Positions 7,088 to 10,623 of a DNA stretch of 10,623 nucleotides are shown in pieces (the stretch's first letter is position 1; each line of letters begins with the position of its first letter). The notes beneath the pieces are model-generated. The model saw only the letters and a list, made by a program, of their open reading frames with translations. It did no database searches and was not told the DNA's origin. The stretch lies in contig JAJFFI010000015.1 in assembly GCA_021776755.1 (NCBI GenBank), positions 1 to 10,623 of the forward strand, written 5' to 3'. Source of the DNA: Alphaproteobacteria bacterium. GTDB taxonomy: Bacteria > Pseudomonadota > Alphaproteobacteria > JAJFFI01. The translations under genes and the position numbers were made by a program.

Positions 7088-7376
7088 ATTGAAATCAAAA
7101 CAGTAAACGGAGAGCTGAATAAGTATTACTCCCTTGCGGAAAACGGTTAATGAATCAGCAAAAATTTTAGAAAGATTGTAAAAAAATAGTTTTTACTTCT
7201 GCCGCGCCTGGATTTGCGCAAAGCCTTAACTGTTGCCCCAGTAAACCGGGCGATCCGCGTAATCGCCGGGCCCGCCGGCTTCCGTCGCAGCAGTATCTGC
7301 GCCAGGGCGGTGCGCACGGTTTCTCGCAAAAAAAAATTCGCCGGCCGTGCATTTTGGAACAGCGGCACGCGTACGA

Positions 7377-7406
7377 TTGACCCGAAAGGGCAGAACCGCC
7401 TAGATA
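7377..7406 (+). promoter_or_regulatory. Possible promoter of the acyl-CoA dehydrogenase gene
   Basis: TTGACC (7377-7382) and TAGATA (7401-7406) are separated by 18 bp, which would put the transcription start near 7413 with a leader of about 40 bases. The -35 is good and the -10 is poor. Confidence 0.35.
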
Positions 7407-7452
7407 TCGGGATCACCCCGCCGGCCTCCACAGCAAGACGGACACGCACCCG

Positions 7453-8736
7453 ATGCCCATCGATTTCACACTGCCCCCGGAAATAGCCAGAACCTGCTCG
7501 GATCTGCGGGAATTCATCCGCGATGAAGTCATCCCGATCGAAGCCGACCGGGCGAACTGGGACGCGCACGAGAACATCAGGCTCGATGTCCTCGACGGCC
7601 TCCGCGAGAAGGCCAGGGCGCGCGGCCTCTGGGCGCCGCAGATGCCGAAGGACCGCGGTGGCATGGAACTGCCGATGACCGGCTGGGCGGCGTTCTACGA
7701 AGAAGCCAACTACTCGATCTTCGGGCCCTGCGCGGTGAACTGCGCTGCTCCCGACGACGGCAACATGAACGTGCTCAACAAGGTCGGCACCGAGGCGCAG
7801 AAGGAGAAGTGGCTGCAGCCGATCATCGACGGCAAGGTGCGCTCGGCCTTCGTGATGACCGAACCGCACCCGGGCTCGGGCTCGGACCCGACCATGATGC
7901 TGACCACCGCCGAGAAGAAGGGCGGCAAATACGTGATCAACGGCCACAAGTGGTTCATCACCGGCGCCGAGGAAGCGGCTCACTTCATCATCATCGCACG
8001 CACTTCCGACGACAAGCGCAACGGCCTGTCGGCCTTCGCATTCCACCGCGACGATCCGGGCTGGGAGATTATCCGCCGCATCGAGATCATGGGGCCCGAG
8101 GAACACGGCGGGCATTGCGAGCTCAAGTTCGACGGTCTCGAAATCCCGGAGGAAAACCTGCTGATGAACGAGGGCGACGGCCTGCGGCTGACACAGATCC
8201 GCCTCGGCCCGGCCCGGCTCACCCACTGCATGCGCTGGCTCGGGCTTGCCAAGCGGTGCATGGAGATCGCCGCCGCCTACACGGCCGAGCGCGAGAGCTT
8301 CGGCGTGAAACTCGCCGACCGCGAGTCGGTTCAGATCGCCATGGGCAAGGTCGCGCACGGAATCCACATCGGCCGGCTGCTGGTGATGCACGCGGCCTGG
8401 AAGCTCGACCAGGGCGACCTTGCGCGGAAAGAGGTGTCGATGGCCAAGAACCATGTCGCCGACACCCTGCATCTGGCCGCCGACACCGCGCTCCAGCTTC
8501 AAGGGGCGAAGGGCTATTCCAAGGATACCATCGTCGAGTGGGTTTACCGCTACTGCCGCCAGGGCCGCCTCGTCGACGGCGCCTCCGAGGTGCACCAGAT
8601 GGTGATGAACCGCTTCTACCAGAAAGAGGGCCTCGACTACTGGAAGTGGGGCGTTTGCCCTGGCGCCCGACCCGCCGCGCGCTGCTGGGCGCGGGCGCCG
8701 CCCTTCCCCGCGCGACGCCGGCGTGGCGGTTGCTGA
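7453..8736 (+). CDS. Acyl-CoA dehydrogenase (ACAD10/11-like)
   Basis: The first 400 residues form a complete acyl-CoA dehydrogenase: an N-terminal helical domain, the FAD/substrate segment F-V-M-T-E-P-H-P-G-S-G-S-D-P (133-146), W-F-I-T-G-A (167-172), and a C-terminal helical domain with R-E-S-F-G (280-284), Q-L-Q-G-A-K-G-Y (348-355) and V-D-G-A-S-E-V-H (374-381). The last motif is of the type seen in ACAD10/11-like enzymes. Asp375 lies in the region of the usual catalytic Glu, so the base should be checked. The enzyme would oxidise an acyl-CoA at C2-C3 with FAD, in the cytoplasm; chain length is unknown. The family usually ends near K-W-G at residue 400. The remaining 27 residues (Arg, Pro, Ala and Cys rich) are read from the start of the next gene in another frame and look like a read-through tail. 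The ATG at 7453 fits the family start, but its ribosome site is weak. Confidence 0.85.
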   Translation: MPIDFTLPPEIARTCSDLREFIRDEVIPIEADRANWDAHENIRLDVLDGLREKARARGLWAPQMPKDRGGMELPMTGWAAFYEEANYSIFGPCAVNCAAPDDGNMNVLNKVGTEAQKEKWLQPIIDGKVRSAFVMTEPHPGSGSDPTMMLTTAEKKGGKYVINGHKWFITGAEEAAHFIIIARTSDDKRNGLSAFAFHRDDPGWEIIRRIEIMGPEEHGGHCELKFDGLEIPEENLLMNEGDGLRLTQIRLGPARLTHCMRWLGLAKRCMEIAAAYTAERESFGVKLADRESVQIAMGKVAHGIHIGRLLVMHAAWKLDQGDLARKEVSMAKNHVADTLHLAADTALQLQGAKGYSKDTIVEWVYRYCRQGRLVDGASEVHQMVMNRFYQKEGLDYWKWGVCPGARPAARCWARAPPFPARRRRGGC

Positions 8737-9980
8737 GTGCCGCCACCTCCACGCCTGATGTCGTCGTCATCGGCGCGGGCATGGCGGGGCTTGCCGCCGC
8801 CAAAACATGCATCGCCGCCGGCAAGACCGTCACCGTCGTCGAGGCGCGCAACCGCATCGGCGGGCGGGCCTGGGCCGAGACCACGACATTCGGCATCCCC
8901 TATGATCACGGCTGCGCCTGGCTGCATTCGGCGGACGCCAACCCGCTCACCGCGATTGCGAAATCCTTCGGCATCGAGACCGTGCCCGACAGCGACGACA
9001 CCGAGGCCTGGTGGCTCTACGACGGCGCCAAAGAGGCGAGCGACGACGATCACGAGGCGGCGGTCGCGGCCTATGAGCTGCTCGAGACGCGCATCGACGA
9101 AGCGGGCGACGAAGGCCTCGACGTTGCCGCGAAAAAGTATCAGCCCCCCGGCAAATGGGGCGAACTTGCCGCCAGCCTCGTCGGCCCGCTCGAGGCTGGC
9201 GTCGATCTCCACGACCTTTCGACCATGGACGTCTACAACCAGATCGGCACCGGCGTCGAATGGCTGGTGCCGGGCGGCATGGGCAACATCGCCGCGCGCT
9301 ATGGCCTGGATGTAAAGGTCCAGCTCGGCACCCGGGTCACCGGTGTCGCCTGGACCGGAACCGGCGTGAAGGTCGAGACCACCAAGGGTGCGATCGAGGC
9401 GAAGGCCGCGGTGGTTACCGTCCCGACCGGCGTGCTCAAGACCCTGAAATTCACGCCGGCCCTGCCCGGCTGGAAGCGGGATGCCATCGGCAACACCCCG
9501 ATGGGGCTGCTCAACAAGATCAGCTTCTTGTTCCGCGAAAACGTGCTCGAGGCCGACCCCACGACCCACATGAGCCAGCACCGGGCCGACAACCGCCACA
9601 CCGGGTTTTTGCTCAATGCCTTCGATACCAACCTCGCGATCGGCTTTATCGGCGGCGACGCGGCCTGGCAGCTCGAACGACTCGGACCGAAGGCGATGGT
9701 CGACTTCGGCCTCTCGGTCCTGAAGGACATCGGTGGCAGCGAGGTAGCCAAGGCGGTCACCAAGACCCACGCCACCCGCTGGGGCAGCGACCCGTTTGCC
9801 CTCGGCGCCTATTCGGCCTCGAAGCCCGGCCACGCCAAGGAGCGCGCCAATCTCGCAAAACCCGTCGGCGGCAGGCTGTTCTTCGCCGGCGAGGCCTGCT
9901 CGCCAAAATGGGCGACCCAGCTCCCCGGCGCCTGGCTGACCGGCATCGAGGCCGGCACGGCGGCCGCGGCGGCAGGCTGA
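8646..9980 (+). CDS. Flavin-containing amine oxidase (monoamine oxidase-like), possible Tat substrate
   Basis: This is a 444-residue FAD-dependent amine oxidase. From the GTG at 8646, residues 9-14 read T-R-R-A-L-L followed by G-A-G-A-A-L, a twin-arginine-like signal. The Rossmann motif V-V-V-I-G-A-G-M-A-G-L (39-49) and V-E-A-R-N-R-I-G-G-R-A-W (65-76) follow, and the C-terminus carries G-R-L-F-F-A-G-E-A-C and L-P-G-A-W-L-T-G-I-E-A-G, the FAD-binding end of the family. It would oxidise an amine to an imine or aldehyde with release of H2O2; the substrate is unknown, and polyamine oxidase-like is possible. The start is uncertain. GTG 8646 and TTG 8655 (purine-rich GGAAGTGGGG just before it) both keep the Arg-Arg, no in-frame ATG lies before the FAD motif, and both starts lie inside the dehydrogenase frame. 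The h-region is short, so export is plausible but not certain. Confidence 0.82.
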   Translation: MGRLPWRPTRRALLGAGAALPRATPAWRLLSAATSTPDVVVIGAGMAGLAAAKTCIAAGKTVTVVEARNRIGGRAWAETTTFGIPYDHGCAWLHSADANPLTAIAKSFGIETVPDSDDTEAWWLYDGAKEASDDDHEAAVAAYELLETRIDEAGDEGLDVAAKKYQPPGKWGELAASLVGPLEAGVDLHDLSTMDVYNQIGTGVEWLVPGGMGNIAARYGLDVKVQLGTRVTGVAWTGTGVKVETTKGAIEAKAAVVTVPTGVLKTLKFTPALPGWKRDAIGNTPMGLLNKISFLFRENVLEADPTTHMSQHRADNRHTGFLLNAFDTNLAIGFIGGDAAWQLERLGPKAMVDFGLSVLKDIGGSEVAKAVTKTHATRWGSDPFALGAYSASKPGHAKERANLAKPVGGRLFFAGEACSPKWATQLPGAWLTGIEAGTAAAAAG

Positions 9981-9991
9981 ACGCGCCTATG

Positions 9992-10002
9992 TTGCGTTGC
10001 AC
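9992..10002. promoter_or_regulatory. TTGC-GTT-GCAC palindrome, PhaR-like
   Basis: TGC-GTT-GCA is a perfect TGC-N3-GCA dyad just upstream of the -35 at 10009. Together with the matching site at 10055 it resembles the TGC-N3-GCA operators described for the polyhydroxybutyrate regulator PhaR. The identification is inference. Confidence 0.35.
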
Positions 10003-10008
10003 AATATC

Positions 10009-10037
10009 TTGACGGGCACCAAACCCAACCGTATACA
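10009..10037 (+). promoter_or_regulatory. Sigma70-type promoter of the lipoprotein gene
   Basis: TTGACG (10009-10014) and TATACA (10032-10037) are separated by exactly 17 bp, each close to consensus. The transcription start would be near 10044, leaving a leader of about 60 bases that contains a 15 bp palindrome. It is the best promoter in the window. Confidence 0.7.
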
Positions 10038-10054
10038 GGTAGCAAGAAAACTTA

Positions 10055-10069
10055 TGCTGCAATGCAGCA
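10055..10069. promoter_or_regulatory. 15 bp palindrome TGCTGCA-A-TGCAGCA, operator candidate
   Basis: The arms TGCTGCA and TGCAGCA are perfectly inverted around one central base. It contains CTGC-AAT-GCAG, which fits the CTGC-N3-GCAG operator pattern reported for PhaR in Paracoccus. It sits just downstream of the predicted transcription start, where binding would repress. An mRNA hairpin is unlikely because the loop would be a single base. Confidence 0.45.
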
Positions 10070-10104
10070 ATAACTGGTGCAAAATCAAGTCCGGGAGATC
10101 GACC

Positions 10105-10536
10105 ATGACCACCACCCTGCTCCGCGTCGCGCTGGCGGCAGCCCTCGCCTCCTCGCTCGCACTCGCCGCCTGCGGCGACGGCAAGCCGAAGCCGTCCGAG
10201 GTTGCCTATGGCGACATCAAGGCCAAGGCGGCCGACGCGGACGCGCTGAAGGCGTCGTTCAGCAAGGACTACACCGGCAAGCATGTGGTCTGGTCGGGCA
10301 AGGTCGTCGAGTCCAAGCAGGAACACGGCGACGACTTCGCGATCATCACCAAGCTCTATGTCGACATGGACGGCGGCCCCGCGGATGTGTCCTTCAAGGT
10401 CCTGCCGTCCGAGGCCGAGGCGCTGAAGGCGGGCGACGAGGTGAAGTTCAAGGGCACCATCACCGAATACAAGCTGACCGACGGCCAGATCGTGATCGAG
10501 CTTGCGGGCGCCAAGCTGATCCAGGAAAAATCCTGA
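10105..10536 (+). CDS. Small OB-fold-like lipoprotein
   Basis: The 143-residue precursor begins with a lipoprotein signal. After M-T-T-T-L-L-R comes an Ala/Leu-rich hydrophobic stretch and the lipobox L-A-A-C with Cys23. The +2 residue is Gly, so outer-membrane sorting is more likely than retention, if that rule holds here. The mature part has the strand pattern Y-T-G-K-H-V-V-W-S-G-K-V-V, then V-K-F-K-G-T-I-T-E-Y, which resembles the tRNA_anti-like OB-fold domain found in secreted bacterial proteins. Ligand and role are unknown. The frame is open from 9997, but the ATG at 10105 has GGGAG at 10093-10097, seven bases upstream, and yields a clean signal peptide. It has its own strong promoter, so it is probably not part of the amine oxidase transcript. 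Confidence 0.75.
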   Translation: MTTTLLRVALAAALASSLALAACGDGKPKPSEVAYGDIKAKAADADALKASFSKDYTGKHVVWSGKVVESKQEHGDDFAIITKLYVDMDGGPADVSFKVLPSEAEALKAGDEVKFKGTITEYKLTDGQIVIELAGAKLIQEKS

Positions 10537-10581
10537 CCGCTCGCGCGGATGGCACGGTCCGCCGGGCCATAGCCTAGCGCC

Positions 10582-10623
10582 ATGCGGCTCGGCATCGATA
10601 CCGGCGGCACGTTCACCGACGTG
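10582..10623 (+). CDS. Hydantoinase/oxoprolinase family protein, N-terminus (partial)
   Basis: The window ends after 14 codons reading M-R-L-G-I-D-T-G-G-T-F-T-D-V. The D-T-G-G-T-F-T-D motif at the extreme N-terminus is the phosphate-binding signature of the HyuA / acetone carboxylase / 5-oxoprolinase A family, ATP-dependent amidohydrolases or carboxylases. Substrate cannot be told from this fragment. It lies 45 bp after the lipoprotein stop and could share its transcript. Confidence 0.8.
   Translation, partial: MRLGIDTGGTFTDV

Larger units (their letters stand above)
6973..7452. promoter_or_regulatory. 480 bp divergent intergenic region with AT-rich core
   Basis: This gap lies between the leftward repeat-protein gene and the rightward acyl-CoA dehydrogenase gene. 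Bases 7021-7200 are 28% GC by direct count (51 of 180), in sharp contrast to the coding flanks. TTAA occurs at 6997, 7008, 7018, 7036, 7059, 7083, 7147 and 7226. An AT-only hairpin, GTAAAAA (7178-7184) with TTTTTAC (7190-7196), is also present. From about 7200 to 7452 composition returns to GC-rich and I see no credible gene, only a possible promoter for the dehydrogenase. The core probably holds the promoter and operators of the repeat-protein gene. Confidence 0.7.

Noticed and set aside
7214..7452. Small open frames in the GC-rich part of the gap before the dehydrogenase, and a long minus-strand frame opposite it (7147-8595)
   Set aside because: No ribosome sites or recognisable motifs; the long minus-strand frame is antisense to a clear enzyme gene.
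9155..10012. Plus-strand frame inside the amine oxidase
   Set aside because: An Arg-rich shadow of the oxidase frame without any family motif.
9997..10104. Upstream start of the lipoprotein at 9997
   Set aside because: It would place 36 polar residues before the signal peptide, lie across the promoter, and ignore the good ribosome site before 10105.

Overview
The window is GC-rich bacterial DNA that looks like an alphaproteobacterium, probably a free-living Rhodospirillales-like heterotroph. The taxonomic call is inference. It rests on high-GC codon use, a set of catabolic genes typical of that class, and one non-coding island holding a perfect match to the CtrA box, TTAA-N7-TTAAC. No rRNA, tRNA, CRISPR array, transposase or phage gene is visible.

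Left part (1-2982). A 4-oxalomesaconate tautomerase (galD-type, PrpF fold) reads rightward. It converges on two leftward alpha/beta hydrolases 35 bp apart, a PcaD-like enol-lactonase relative and a second hydrolase. This suggests aromatic or dicarboxylate ring-cleavage catabolism, although only galD is firm. A 92 bp divergent gap at 2891-2982 separates the hydrolases from the next operon.

Middle left (2983-5187). Three tightly packed rightward genes follow: a cupin-type metal protein, a MaoC/NodN-like hot-dog hydratase, and a divergent aminoglycoside-phosphotransferase-fold protein whose start overlaps the preceding stop by one base. The operon ends in a GC-rich region of nested inverted repeats that probably terminates both it and the convergent gene.

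Middle (5188-7452). A single leftward gene encodes an unusual 594-residue protein. About 390 central residues are almost only Gly, Ser and Lys, punctuated by four copies of D-H-[E/K/R]-D-Y-A-W-G. It has a strong ribosome site and lies downstream of a 480 bp intergenic region whose core (7021-7200) is 28% GC by direct count. That core contains repeated TTAA elements, the CtrA-like box and a 30 bp imperfect palindrome. This is the most novel part of the window.

Right part (7453-10623). An acyl-CoA dehydrogenase overlaps by about 90 bp with a flavin amine oxidase that seems to begin with a twin-arginine signal. The dehydrogenase's last 27 codons read through the oxidase start and look like an accidental extension. 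After a convincing sigma70-type promoter comes a small OB-fold-like lipoprotein, with two TGC-N3-GCA palindromes flanking the promoter. The window ends in the first 14 codons of a hydantoinase/oxoprolinase-family gene.
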